Assembly: GCA_946406115.1 (NCBI GenBank)
Contig: OX291557.1
Coordinates: 4,868,501 to 4,932,500 of the forward strand
Source: Apoda limacodes
Lineage: Eukaryota; Arthropoda; Insecta; Lepidoptera; Limacodidae
Length of the DNA stretch: 64,000 nt
Direction of reading: 5' to 3'
Part shown: piece by piece, positions 1 through 11,687 of the stretch
Position numbering within the stretch: the first letter of the stretch is position 1
How the letters are laid out: each line of letters begins with the position of its first letter
The notes under the pieces: model-generated
Told to the model about the DNA's origin: nothing
What the model saw: only the letters and a program-made list of their open reading frames with translations
The model's database searches: none
Program-made: the position numbers and the translations under genes

Positions 1-1589
1 TAACCATTTGGCGAGAGTTGATCTACTTATAGTATTTTCAGTACATTGCATTAAGCAAGAAAGTTGGCATAAAAATTTTATGAGGGTTCCATACAAGAAA
101 CACGTGTTCGTGGTTTGTGCAAAACATACATAAAAACTTCAAAAATAGTGTGAGCTCTAAAGTATAATTAAAACCGGCCAAATGTTAGATGTGCTCGAGC
201 CAACACCATCCTTAATAAGCGTCACCTAGCGATTATTAATAGAAACAGTAACACATTTTTTTGTTCGAAACTATATTCTAAGTTAAGCAACGTCGGACAA
301 GGTCCGTCATTGGATGTGTAAGTAAATTGCGTAACTGTTGGTACGGAACCCACTGTGCGCGAGTCCGACTAGCACTGGAACGATTTTTTACTTTTACTTT
401 TTACTTGTTTTTTAGTTTGATTAATTTTTTTGTTAAATTGTTTTAATAACAATCGGCCAAGTATGAGACGGGCTCGAGCCACTACCGTTATAATTACCGT
501 AAAACCTTTAATGTCTACAATAAAATGGTCATAAAACGAAAACAGTTAATGACTATAGGTAACATATCAGCTCATAATGTGATTTGAATATGAATAATTA
601 AATACGCGTGGTTGAATCAAATATTCAATCATATACCATGATGAAATTCCATTTTCAACGCTGATTTCAATCACAATAATTGAATATTATAATTAAAACA
701 AAGGACAGTCTACTCAAAATGAAATCTAATTTTAACTCATTCGTTTTTACACTGAGTAAGAATTGTATTACATTTTTAAAAGATTTATGTAATTTATGTA
801 AAGTTAAATAAGTTACCCATTTATCTTTGAATAAACTGACGAACAAATTTCAAAAATATTTATACAATTCCATTATATAATAAATAGCATTTTCCCGTCA
901 CATCATCCGCATGCACCTTTGAAAAAAGAAATCTTTTAAATGTTCATGGTTTTACCCACAAAAATATCGGAATCCTCATACAAAAATTTGTTTTCCGTTT
1001 GTTACAAAAACGGTATTCGAAAATCTGATTATTAACCTAAAGGCCAAAAACCGTTTTTTATGCATTTAACTTCAAAATTGACGGATTACAGCCGTAGAAA
1101 AAAATGTCGTGAAAGTGGAACAGAGACGAAGATAACGTGTGGTGTCTTGTCTATGACAACTCAGGTTACCTTGCCTCGTTCTAAGGTGTGGCCTATTGCG
1201 CAATCCATAGGACAGTGTATTGTATATCCATAGTCAGTTTAGTGATGATACCAAAAAAAAATTGCGTGAGTGTTAGTAACTGTCTTTGTCTTTGAGAATA
1301 GTGTTGTCTGCGTACACTATCGACATTTTGCATTATCGATATATTTATGCCTGTGATGGTTAGCGATGTGATTTGACGGTGAAAATATTTCTGCAAACAT
1401 TGTTGAGGGAATGTTCTCAAGTAAAAAAAACCTAAGCAGTTATATTAAATTAATGCTTTACGATTTGAGGGGAATCCAAGAACTGACAAGAACTGCTGTT
1501 AATAGTGGATTGTATTGGAATTCCGAAGATGGATTCATTTTGGTAAGCACCTGTCTTGTGTGTAGTGCTTCAGATCTAACGCTAGACTA
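1..1589. other. AT-rich intergenic DNA with repeat scraps
   Basis: No coding region can be supported here. Fragments of the lepidopteran 'gccaagtgcg' repeat are visible: a forward edge near 170 (accggccaa...), a reverse-orientation edge at about 340-385 (tacggaaccc...gcgcgagtccgac) and another forward edge near 455. The frame at 1193..1420 on the minus strand has no recognisable domain and I leave it out. The rest is simple AT-rich sequence. Confidence 0.6.
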
Positions 1590-1830
1590 GGCAAAAATAG
1601 GCCAAGTGCGTGTCATATTAAGTTAGGGTTTTGTAGAATGAAAATTATTGCGAATATCTATCACGGTACTATTACCGTGATTTATATTTTTTTTTGAGTA
1701 TTTGTTGTTATAGCGGCAATAAAAATACATCTTCTGTGAAAACTTCAACTGTCTATCCCGGTTCATGAGATACAGCCTGGTGACAGATGGACATGGCATA
1801 ACGCAGGTAACTATACCCATATCAAAAAAG
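1590..1830 (+). repeat. Lepidopteran dispersed repeat (gccaagtgcg family), fragment
   Basis: Begins with 'aggccaagtgcgtg' and continues to 'gagatacagcctggtgacag' near 1770, two blocks that occur in the same order in the fuller copy at 63390..63830. The family is non-coding and common in moth and butterfly genomes; the copy is diverged and broken. Confidence 0.6.
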
Positions 1831-1896
1831 TTATTTTTAGTTGTGGCGTTACATATTTGTCAAACATCAAAAACATAGTATAAGTAAAAGAATAAA

Positions 1897-2345
1897 AACC
1901 AGCCAAGTGCGTGTTGCACACTCATTAGTTACGGTTTCGTGGAATCGGAATTATTTGCAAATATCTTAAAAACTTATTAACCGATTTGGTTTTAGCCAAT
2001 TTTAATTGAAATTTAAAAAGACCTATTATGTTTTTTTTAGATTTAAATAATACGAGGTTCAAAAGAAGAGCGCGAAGGAAAATTTTCAACATTAAGAGCT
2101 TGTAACTCGCGAATTATATTAATAAACCTCAATTACATTTTTGAAGCCCTATCTAACCATGCCTCAGAAGGTGGGGTGCGTGAAAAATCTAACCCTAATA
2201 ATTTATTTTTCTCAATTTTTATGTTAAAGATACCTTCCTGTAAAATTTAATTATAACCGATGAAAATGCGACGTAATTATAAAGCTATGACATACGGACG
2301 GACATGACGAGTTTACAAGTGTCCGTTTTTGCCATTTGGCTACAG
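1897..2345 (+). repeat. Lepidopteran dispersed repeat (gccaagtgcg family), longer copy
   Basis: Starts with 'accagccaagtgcgtg', passes through 'acggacggacatgacgag' near 2290 and ends near 'gccatttggctacagaac'. These are the start, the 'ggacgga' block and the terminal block typical of the family. It has no protein-coding capacity. Confidence 0.6.
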
Positions 2346-3278
2346 AACACTATCAAGCACGTGCGCTCAAATAATATTTGTAAGAAACATAATTAAATTT
2401 AAATTACTCTGGATGTTGATAAATTATTACGGGAAAAAGTATCGATATACTGATACTTATGACGACAAGTACCAAACGTAACCAAACATTTTGCAATTTT
2501 AGTTAAAATAACATTAATTAGACCTTTTCTATATGAAATAGTACCACGTTTTACAAAGTAAAACAATATAATTACTTAAAAACTGTTTTCTGAGCAAATT
2601 TTTAACAGAAATTTTACAAAATATGGCCTAAAAAAAATACATGGAAACTTAGTATTTACGTGTGAAACGTATGATTTTTCCGGGTTATTTCTTCTTGTTT
2701 CTTCATGTGACGTAACAATTAGCTAAACAACAAATCACCATGGCTGACCACTACACTTTTTAGTCCTTTGTTATCAGGATTCTTGTGATAATTATGTAAA
2801 CACGTAATGTCACAAAACAAGCTGTCGATTATGGGTTTGTATTTGAAAAATAATGGACATATTAGATATAGTTATCTGTGTCTTTTTCTCTTGTGCAGCG
2901 TTCATGTAATAAGTATATCTCTCGTCTTTCCTCGCTGTCTCGGTCTTTAGCGTAGAGAAAAAATCCTAGGTCTGTGGGACAGATAATAAAAGTCGAAGTC
3001 TATAGTATCCATAGACTTCGAGTTCAGGCTTACAAAATTGACCATTCTTCAAAAAGAGACAAAGCGATACATCTCTCTCTCTCTCTCACTCACATCAGCT
3101 ATATTTATTTTACAGCTGGTCCAGTTCTCTAAGCCTATAGCCTCAGCCAAATATCGAAGTATCCCACCAAATTATATAGTTTTTTTTTTATTTTAACACA
3201 CACACAAGTATTACAAGGCTGTAAAATTTTCAGTGTTTTCTGTACGTACCTTAAATTAAATAAACATTACTTTCCGAG
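2346..3278. other. AT-rich gap with one hairpin and a TC microsatellite
   Basis: No gene is seen. It contains a perfect 11 bp inverted repeat at 2994-3022 (tcgaagtctat / atagacttcga, 7 nt loop) and a short (TC)n run at about 3072-3088. Confidence 0.6.
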
Positions 3279-3344
3279 TACCATCAGGCGGACCGTAGGC
3301 TTGTTTGCCACCTTAGTGGTATAAAAAAAAAAAAAAAAAAAAAA
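3279..3344 (+). mobile_element. LINE-A 3' tail fragment (A1)
   Basis: Contains 'taccatcaggcggaccg', then 'gccaccttagtggtat' and a run of about 22 A. This is the terminal 45 bp plus polyA of the LINE-A family, in plus orientation. Nothing 5' of the 'taccatcagg' point is present, so the copy is extremely 5'-truncated. Confidence 0.85.
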
Positions 3345-3410
3345 CTTGTTTATGGCTCTATGTCAAGATTACACAACAATACTACATAATTATTGAGATT
3401 TTATAATATA

Positions 3411-5763
3411 TTTATATCCACTAAGGTGGCAAACAAGCATGGAAAGCGGTCACCGTGGCCTATGGACGCTTGCAACACCAGAAGTATCACTCACGCGTTG
3501 CCGACCCTTCAAAAATCCAATAACTTCTTTCTTGAAGAACCCCATACTGTAGTCCTTAGAGAAAACCTTGGCAGGGAACTCATTCCAAAACCCAAGCGTT
3601 CGCGGGAGGAAGTTTCTTTGAAACCGCACTGTACCCGACCATTTCGGTTCTAAAGTGTGAGAATGAATTCCCTGCCGATGGCGAGCGGTGGGATGGTAGA
3701 AAGCAGCCGTGAGCATCATTTCGAACAATTCCTCAGAACACATCCCATTGTACAAGCGGTAGAACACACACAGGGAGGCAAAGTCTCTCCTCAGTTCGAT
3801 ACGGCAAGTGAGTTTGGGATCGTCGACAATTCTTACAGCCCGTCGTTCAACCGAGTTAAAAGGTCCAAGCTGGTATCCGGGTGCACCTGCACCTGTTGCA
3901 GTAACCTCTGCTCCGACGTGAAGTACTGCCTCGCTTTGTTGAGTACACTATGTTTTTTGGACGCCAGCTTTACCTTATCTTGTAAATGATCTTGGAACTG
4001 AACATCGCTAGAGAAGTAAACACCAAGGATCCCAATGCTCTTAGAGATGGAGAGGGGAGTATTCTGGAATTGTGGGACTACAGTGAATGGGGTTTTTTTA
4101 GGAGGTGAACGCGCAGATTTGTGTCTTTGTAGGGTTGAATCGGACCAAGTTTACCCGTCCCCATTCAGAGACCTTGGACAGTGTGGTCTCGGTTTGAGAC
4201 ACAAGTTCTTCGCGGCTTTCCTCCACAACGGAACGAGGGATGTTTGCACGACCCGTGTAATAAGCGTCTCCGGTACTGTCATCTGCATTGCAATGCATGT
4301 TGTTGATGTCCAACATGTCATTGATATGCAGTAGAAAAAGCGTAGGAGACAGCACAAAGCCTTGCGGGACACCAGCATTAGTGTCCATGCTATCAGAGCA
4401 ATTACCGTCAACTACGGTTCGTATGCGTCTGCCGGACAAAAAGCTGGCCACCCATTTGCAAAAACCTTCGGGCACTCCGTAAGATGGCAACTTCGATAGA
4501 AGACCCCGGTGCCAGACCCGATCGAACGCCTTCGCTATGTCCAGGCTACATGCCAATGCCTCCCCCTGACTCTCAATGGCTAGTGCCCATCGGTGTGTTA
4601 GATACACTAGAAGGTCACCAGTTGAGCGAAGCTGTGTGTTGATCACACGCTACATCATATTGGAGAGAAGAGAGATAATATTATTCGATGGATCTGATCT
4701 ATCGCCCTTTTTGAGCAAAGGGTGCACATTCGCAGTCTTCCATGAAGACGGAAATTGCCTAGTATGGTAGAAAAGCGCGAAGAGGCGCGTGAGTTCAGGA
4801 CATAACTCAGGAGCACACTGCTTTAGCACCGCTGCTGGTATACCGTCGGGCCCACTCGACTTATGAACGTCTAGAGAAAGCAACGCCCGCCGGAGCTCCC
4901 GCTGTGTTATAGAGATTTCCGGCATGGTCTTACCACACCACGGTATAGGTGGTACAGTGCCTTCATTGTTTATATTCGAGTTTGAGGCAAAGAGACTGCC
5001 CAGTAGATCGGCTTTCTCTTTAGCACTATGGGCCAAGTTACCATCCGTTTTTCGGAGTGGTGGTAACGACGACTGGCAAAAGTTCCCTTCGGCAGCTTTA
5101 GCAAGTGAACAGAAAGCACGACTCCCAGAAGGGTAGCTCGCAAGTCGCTCACCTATTTTGCCGATGAATTGGAATTTTGCACTGGCAGTTGCTTTCTTAC
5201 TGAACCTCGAGGCAGCATTAAATTTACGTTTTACCTCAAAAATATTCGGATCCTTATTATTACGAGCCGTGATCCAAGCCTCATATGCAGTTTGCTTAAG
5301 AATTTTAGCTTGTCTGCAAGACCTATTAACCCTCGGTCGTTTTTTGACGCCAGCGAGGATTGTCTCAGTAACTGCGGCTGCGCAGACTTCAGTATCTTCT
5401 GAGCTAAAGCAGATCTGCCTCCATGGGTACGATTCATAAAATTCTCGCAATCCATCCCAGTCTGCCGACTTATAATGCCGTACACGACGCCACTTAGTTG
5501 GCCCAGATGGATCGTGTTGCGTGCATGACACTGGAGTCCGAACGAGACAGTGGTCCGAGGAGCCTAAAGGCGCATCCACTGAGACGGAATATCCGTCCGG
5601 ATGTGTAGTCAGCAGAAGGTCCAGTAAGGAGTTTGTATGGTCATCTATATCTGGTATTCTCGTTGAAGAAAGTACCAGCTGACAGAATCCATAGGTCAGA
5701 GCAAATTCATGAGTGGATATCCCTGCATAGTTATTGGTTCGAGAACTGAGCCACTCATGATTA
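3411..5763 (-). mobile_element. LINE-A, long 5'-truncated copy (A2), endonuclease C-terminus plus reverse transcriptase, broken
   Basis: Non-LTR retrotransposon on the minus strand, probably Jockey superfamily. Reading from 5763 downward: the end of an APE-type endonuclease domain (NHEWL..., then catalytic GSSDHCLV near 5530-5560), a linker, then reverse transcriptase motifs (SSGPDGIPA, LDIAKAFDRVWHR, NAGVPQG) at 4100-5000, and the C-terminal region with CVFYRLYNGMCSEELFEMM near 3720-3770. It ends at the 'ccactaaggtggc' 3' terminus at 3411-3430. The coding frame is broken: frames 4650..5579 and 4098..4646 are separated, and about 22 residues of the fingers region present in copy A8 are missing at the join. 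The catalytic YADD box reads NADD (Tyr to Asn). It also lacks the roughly 40 bp segment found in A8 and A12 (see findings). Dead copy. Confidence 0.9.
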
Positions 5764-5794
5764 TATTTAAAAGTTTGTTTTTGTCAAAGAGACA

Positions 5795-6230
5795 GAAAGA
5801 TAGACTCAACAGTAACAACATTGTGTTCCTTTTTTATTATAAGAAACAGAACAGAACAGTTCCATGCTAAGATTATATTATACTTGTAGTTTCTGTTTCT
5901 TTTAAACAGCTTATTTCAGCTTACTCGTTTGTACAAAATTTCATTATACGATAGGTAAACGAAGCGTAAATTAAATTTCAGCTTTTGAGAATACCCTGCC
6001 TATCGGAAAACCATTTCAATTCCTCTCAGCAATAACTGCGTTCCTCAGGCTGGGATCTTTTGTTTTATTGGCAATCGTATTGTAAGTATCTCCATTCCGT
6101 TGTTAGCGGCGCCCTCTAACGACGAAATGAATAATAAATGTTTTGAGGCTTCAAGTTGTAAAGTCTTATTAAGTGTTGGGTAGATTACTTTGAAAGCTTT
6201 ACTTTTATAGTCAAATTATTAATATAAATG
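5795..6230 (+). repeat. Duplicated block F1 (partner at 32400-32875)
   Basis: The stretch from about 5965 to 6160 is very similar (by eye about nine bases in ten) to 32588-32790, and weaker similarity extends on both sides, for example 'agtaacaacatt' near 5810 and 32422. It lies next to the 5' end of LINE-A copy A2. The core contains the exon-like segment at 5982-6081. It could be a segmental duplication or two copies of an unrecognised dispersed repeat. Confidence 0.7.
5982..6081 (+). other. Exon-like segment in block F1, 32 codons with a hydrophobic end
   Basis: Preceded by a consensus acceptor (aaatttcag) and followed by a consensus donor (gtaagtatc). One frame is open across it: FENTLPIGKPFQF, then the hydrophobic stretch AFLRLGSFVLLAIV. 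Read past the donor, the frame would end at once in L-stop, so it could equally be a C-terminal exon with a hydrophobic tail. The partner at 32603-32705 keeps the same frame, and their length difference is exactly one codon. I do not recognise the protein. The flanking intron-like bases are about as conserved as the exon, which weakens the case for selection. Confidence 0.35.
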
Positions 6231-6554
6231 AATATTTTCATATAAAAGACAAAAGATCAACTACCTTAAGCCAGGTTAATCTTTTGACTGCATCTTTGCT
6301 AAGATTTTTTTTATTTATATCGACGATATAGCCAATCGTAGCAGGTGATATTTACGCTTTAAAAAAGACAACTTCTAGTCTAAGTAGCTTTGAAAATAGT
6401 TAGTACGGTATATAGCAAGTACCGCATGAGCAACATCTCTTGAGGGTCACAAATTGGAAGTGCTGGGCCCATTTTAATGGTATGGAACCCTAAAAAGTCT
6501 AAATTCGGCGTAGGTTTGATACAATAAGTTATACGAAATTATTAATAGTTTCAG

Positions 6555-6719
6555 GCATCGATATACTACAACCAAGGATATCGCACGCCGAACAAATCAC
6601 TACGAAATTTGTGGAACATAATATGCATCACAGATTACTGAAAATGTCTAGCCAGTTCTACTTCAATACGTGTGACATTCAAAGAAATTTTTACAACCTC
6701 ATAAGACTCAAAATTAATT
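6555..6719 (+). other. Possible exon, symmetric phase 1-1, 54 codons
   Basis: Bounded by a good acceptor (agtttcag) and a consensus donor (gtaagtatt). The 165 nt between are open in one frame only, with phase 1 at both ends, giving a peptide from IDILQPRISHAEQ to NFYNLIRLKIN. No family is recognised. Its phase does not match the exon-like segment at 5982-6081, so the two are not consecutive exons as drawn. A chance open frame in AT-rich DNA remains possible. Confidence 0.3.
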
Positions 6720-6839
6720 GTAAGTATTCAGTCATTACAACCGTTTATGACCGATACATTGATCTGGTTTTTTTTTCACTTGGTGACGTTGTCACGTTGT
6801 CCATTGCAGCATTACAAGCATTGGTACACATTTAGGGGC

Positions 6840-7139
6840 AATATGCAGATGCAATCTATATCGAACACAAAATTTATGTTAAGTCAACTATTTGGAATAT
6901 AGAAAGGATGGAGTAGTTACTAGTGTCACAAATCGTAATGCTGAGGTGTATACTATTTATTTAATTCTTTAAAATGAAATAAATCAAAAGTATACGTGAA
7001 AGCAAATATACAATAAGTATTTAAATTTTTAGTTAAATACTTATTAAATTAGAGGAATAACATACACATAAATAAATAGATACGTATATATAAATACAGA
7101 ACACTTATTAAATCTTACTTATATTGTTATTGTTAAAAG
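6840..7139. other. AT-rich gap
   Basis: Nothing recognisable apart from low-complexity AT-rich sequence. Confidence 0.6.
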
Positions 7140-7990
7140 TATGGTTGTTTGGATGTTTGTTACTCAATCACGCTTCAACCATTGGACGAATGGAGATGAA
7201 ACTTGGCGTAGGCACACATATAGAACAAAGGATACTGTTTATCCCGATCGAGAGTCCCTACGGAAATATTTTTTTCTGAGAAATTTACTTTCTCACTTCG
7301 CAACGAAGCATCCAATTGAAATTTGGCACAGGATTAGTTGAAAAGACGGAGTACTTATAGCTTAAACAAACTCAAACATAAGTATTTTTTTTATTTAAGT
7401 AGACTTTTAAATAGCACTTTCAATTTAACTATCAAATTTATAGAATTTACGTTTTAACGGTCCGGAAAAAATTTATTACTGGGAAAAGTGAAACTGAGTA
7501 GTTTATCTTTTGTATATATACTTCTACTAATAATAATTATTTAGGATTAATGGGGTTAGAAATCCATATCCATCTATCTATACTTATAATATAATTCTGA
7601 AAGTGTGTCTTAACGGGTTTGACTGAAATTCCTTAAGAAGATAGGTCATGATCCAGATTAACTAATGCTACTTATTTGCTACGCGAACATTTTCAGCCCA
7701 CATTTTTAATATTTTATTCCTTAATGGACGTAACGTAACGGGGCACTACAATACGTTGATTTTTGGTACATAGCTGAAAAGATATATATAGATATAAAAC
7801 AGTTTTTATCTCGATCAAGAGACCCCACGGGAACATTTTATTCGCATATTTAACTCGGTAAAGTAGCATTAAATTGCCTATGTTTTTGGCACAGACTTAG
7901 CTGAAAGGGTAGATAGATATAAGTAGGATACTTTTATACCGTTAGGAGCTCCCTTGGAAATGACTTTTAAACAGGTCATAACGAAAGGTA
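7140..7990 (+). repeat. Degenerate insect repeat with 'atttggcacag...tagttgaaaag' blocks
   Basis: Three successive diverged blocks at about 7140-7370, 7600-7880 and 7880-7990 share motifs such as 'ttactcaatcacgc', 'gaaatttggcacaga', 'tagctgaaaggg' and 'ggatactttttatac'. They resemble the 3' portion of a repeat very common in insect genomes (compare 46890-47110 and 55240-55505). Non-coding. Confidence 0.45.
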
Positions 7991-8871
7991 ATTGTCTTTC
8001 ACGATGCAACAGATCAATAGTTTAACCTGATTTTAAGGATAGAAATATCTTGAGTACCTAAGAAGGAACATGAAATTCTTTTCTTTACATACTATTATTT
8101 CAGGAAAATTCAAGTTCTTGTAACAGAATTGTATTGCTACAAACATAGCTTGCTATAGCAAACTTGCTCTCGCTGTAAGCAATTTTTTTGTCGAAGAATC
8201 TCTCGCCAAAAACCAATTTGGCGCGATTGGAGTAGAGCTGGTAATTATATAAGACATTTTATACTATTAAAATATTTATATTATAATACTTATGTACAGA
8301 AATTATATTAATACACAACATAAATTATATACAAATAAAATAAAACAAAAATACAAATCTATACTCAAACAAAAGCGGTTTATCGCATACTTTTAGTTTT
8401 TTCTTTATAAAAAGAAAAAAAACAAAATTAATTCAAAGTTAGTGTTTTTAGTGTTTAGGTTATCAAAATAAGCTATTAATTTTATTCAGTACGGAACCCT
8501 GTGTCGCGTCCAACTAGCAATTTGTTTTTTATTTACTTTTTTCAATAATACATATATAAAAAAGTAACGTAACATATTGATACAAAAATTAATATAAAAA
8601 TGAATGTACTTCACAGTATTCATCTAAAAAATCCTACTTCTACTGCATTTTATTATAAAAATACGAAAGGTAACTGAATAGGACATAAAATATCAACTTA
8701 ATACAACCACAAATAATAAAAAATTAAAATAGAATTTATGTAAGAATACGTCTACACAGTAACTACATAGGTAATAGATTTATATCAGCACTGTTTTATT
8801 AGAGTGTAATATATTTTAAAATACAAAAGGTTAGCGAACGTGTCGACAAAAACCATTTGAGAGATCAAAAA
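7991..8871. other. AT-rich gap
   Basis: Low-complexity AT-rich DNA. A reverse-oriented edge of the gccaagtgcg-family repeat lies at about 8485-8525 (acggaaccctgtgtcgcg). No gene is seen. Confidence 0.6.
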
Positions 8872-11652
8872 TTATGTGCCATGAAATAAATTTTTTATAA
8901 ATTTATTTTCGCAGTCATCGCAGTTCAATGTCTTTAACAAGTGGTACATAACAAATCCGGAGATGTAACCAACTATCTGTTTGGTCACCTCATGATAAGG
9001 AGTATCATTTAATGTCACAGATAAATGGTCACAGTTATTGCTGTATTTATTTTCAGCGTTTCTTTGTTTTTTTTTTCTTTTCAATAAACATTTTTGATAC
9101 CGTTACTTCATTGATGTCATCATGACGGACTGCGCGTGATTTGTTATTGATAACCTGTGAACCACTCAAAATTGGAAAATTTTCAAGAGGGCCACAGTTT
9201 CCACTGAATTTGGAACTAAGTTCTGTTTCCACTTAGTGGGACAAGAGTTTTTTGTACGCGCTTTTAAATTGGCGTGTATTTGGGTTATTATTATGTCCTC
9301 TAACGCTGCGAATCTTACCAAAAAATAGCTCCAGGTGGTCTTGACTAAATATATACATAGTTAAATAGGATAAACTGCCATCTTCGACAAGTGTTCTGTA
9401 CAAATGCTTAACACTATTGATACATGTAATAAGACCTAAAACACCTGTGCGTAATGGAATTTCCTTAAATTCAAAAACGGTTCGTTTCTGTCCTTTTACC
9501 GTAATATTCTTTTTATATGTTACTTTTGTTGTAAGAGAAAGCAAGACAAATTTAGCTTCATCACAAAGTTTCATGACACATAAGGCATTCTGCATATTCA
9601 ATGGTTTTTTTAAACCATGCTCACTGAAATTGCGAGAATTGAGAATGTCAAATAGGTCGTTGATTAAAGACAAAAACTTCACAGTATAAGTTGATTCAGC
9701 AAAATTTGGCATTTTGAACTTGTTGCCACAGAATTCTATGGCATTTATTGCTTAGAAATTGTGTAGCCAACTTTACCTTCATAATCTCATTTCTGAAGTG
9801 AACATGGTGTCAATTTGTTGGCTAAATGGAGATTATTTTCTTCTTGCAAGTTGTGTAAATCGACTACATATTCCCATTTAATTGTACCCTCTGTATTTCT
9901 GAATTCCTTTTTTGCTTCTAAATGATTCCTGATGAGCTTTACCATGTGGCATGCATCCAGGAGTACAGCAACATCATAACCACCACTGGGATGCTTGAAA
10001 GTAGATTTTATGTCATGATGATTGTCAAGATCGCATCCCAATGCCTTCATGTAATTTATATTGGACTTGCACCCATCAAACGTAACTGACACAATTTTGA
10101 CACCCACTTCTTGACACTTATACAGTGCAATATTAATTAAATTTGCTTTCATCTCTCCGGTCAGACTTTGAATAAAGAATGTCCAATAGGTAACATCTAT
10201 TCTTCCTGAAGTAAAACTAGTACAAATACAAAAGCTTGGCTCGCTTTGTGATCTGTATCATCCGTCCCAATTCCCATATCAACTAACCCTTCATACTTTG
10301 ATCCAGTACAAATTTTCTGTTGTCGTATGGAGATCTCATCTGCCAATAATGAACACAACAGTGGTTCTGCCAATTTTTTTGACTTTTTAGCCAGTCTTGT
10401 TAAGGATTCCGCTTTAAAACCAGGCTCAGCTTCTACATTTTGGTACCATCTAATAAGCGTGCTTGGATGTGGAAGACATTTGTCAAATATTCTGCGCAAA
10501 TATTGATACGCAGCTGGAGAATAAAAAGGAACGGTGAGTGCAAACTTACGAAGTGCCGGAGGATACGTGGAAAATGCATGTTTTTTATAAGCCAGTAAAA
10601 TTGACATTAGAATTTCATCTGTATTTTTTTTAGGTTGCTACAAAGAGATTCATCAATCAATCGCCTCTTTTTTAAGTCTTTTATAAGCTCTTTTAAAGAT
10701 AAATTGTTCCTAAAAAGTCTTTAATTCTGCTTCTTTAAATTTTTTATCTGTCTGTCTTTTATGGTAATTTTTTTATGGCATAATTTTAGCTAATTTTTTA
10801 GATGTGAAGTTTTTGGTGAGTTCAAAACTGAACTCAAATCAGATAAAGTTGAAGACGGTGACGGTTGGCATGGAATTTTAGGAGACTTCAAATCTAAACG
10901 CACTCCAGTTAACGTTGATGAAAATTTCGGTTCATTAGCTAAATTTTGTTGACTGAAATTAGATGTTACATCCATTTCCTGAAAATCAAAATACTGGTAA
11001 AAATTATGAAATTTTCAATTCTACGCACCAACTATGTAAAAGTGTATTACTTACATCGGAGTATTCTGAAAACTGTCTCTGCAATTCTGCCTGCAAACAT
11101 GATGAAACTCGCTTTCGTTTAGATTCTACCATGTTTTGAACAGTAATATTATCATCATGAAGCTGCAGGAAGAACATAAATGATAAAATACATAATAAGT
11201 AAATGTTTTTTTATTGCAAATCAAAAGAGATTTCTACTAACAAATTACGTAAGTAACTTTTAGCCTATAAAATAATTTACAACTAAAAATAAATTGAACT
11301 ATTTCTTTTACCGTTATCTGTGGAACTGCAAACTTTTTTAATCGTCTAAATCCTTTTTTATAGTCTTGGGAAAGCTGAAATTAAGAAAAAGATAAATTGA
11401 ATTTTCTTTACAAAAATAAAATAAAAAATTCTAAATCAAAAATTTATATAATTGACGACTCCATTGCTATGTTCTCTATTTACATATAAATTTACAAATT
11501 TAATTAATTTCAAGCATATTTTAAACTAAATTTAGCATAAATTAGCTATAATACTAATTAAAAAATATATCTTACCGGTGGTACGTTACACCATCTTTTT
11601 TAAGCTGAATTGAACTGTGATTTTTACAATTTTTTATAGCGCACTTCGTCAT
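8872..11652 (-). pseudogene. P-element / THAP9-type transposase relic with recognisable exon structure
   Basis: The DNA transposase reads right to left. Exon 1 (11576-11652) starts MTKCAIKNC...TYHR, the start of a THAP C2CH DNA-binding domain, with donor CACCG|gtaag. Exon 2 (11312-11374) carries RRLKKFAVPQI, the AVPTIF-box end of a THAP domain. Exon 3 (11055-11162) is basic (KRKR). Exon 4 runs from 10978 downward. Consensus acceptors and donors flank exons 2 and 3, which join in phase 0 to exon 4. The catalytic part is spread over broken frames: YSPAAYQYL...LPHPSTL and ADEISIRQ at 10197-10607, VTFDGCKSN and LDACHMVKLIRN at 9787-10152, HLELFFGKIR with NNNPNTRQF at 9233-9712, and a C-terminal YISGFVMYHLL at 8872-9084. 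Several frameshifts separate these pieces, and the middle of the THAP domain (Trp, third Cys, His) is missing. Domain order and motifs fit P-element/THAP9 transposases. I could not identify terminal inverted repeats. Confidence 0.88.
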
Positions 11653-11687
11653 TTTTGCGATTTGACAGATCACGAGTGACTAAATGC

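Noticed and set aside
4035..5439. Plus-strand open frames of 64-99 codons across 4035-5439
   Set aside because: They are antisense shadows of the minus-strand LINE-A reverse transcriptase and endonuclease; no domain in their own frame.
5982..6719. Joining the 5982-6081 and 6555-6719 candidates into one transcript
   Set aside because: The upstream piece ends in phase 2 and the downstream one needs phase 1; joined directly the frame stops after about 20 codons.
9417..9689. 90-codon plus-strand frame
   Set aside because: Antisense to the P-like transposase fragment with HLELFFGKIR.
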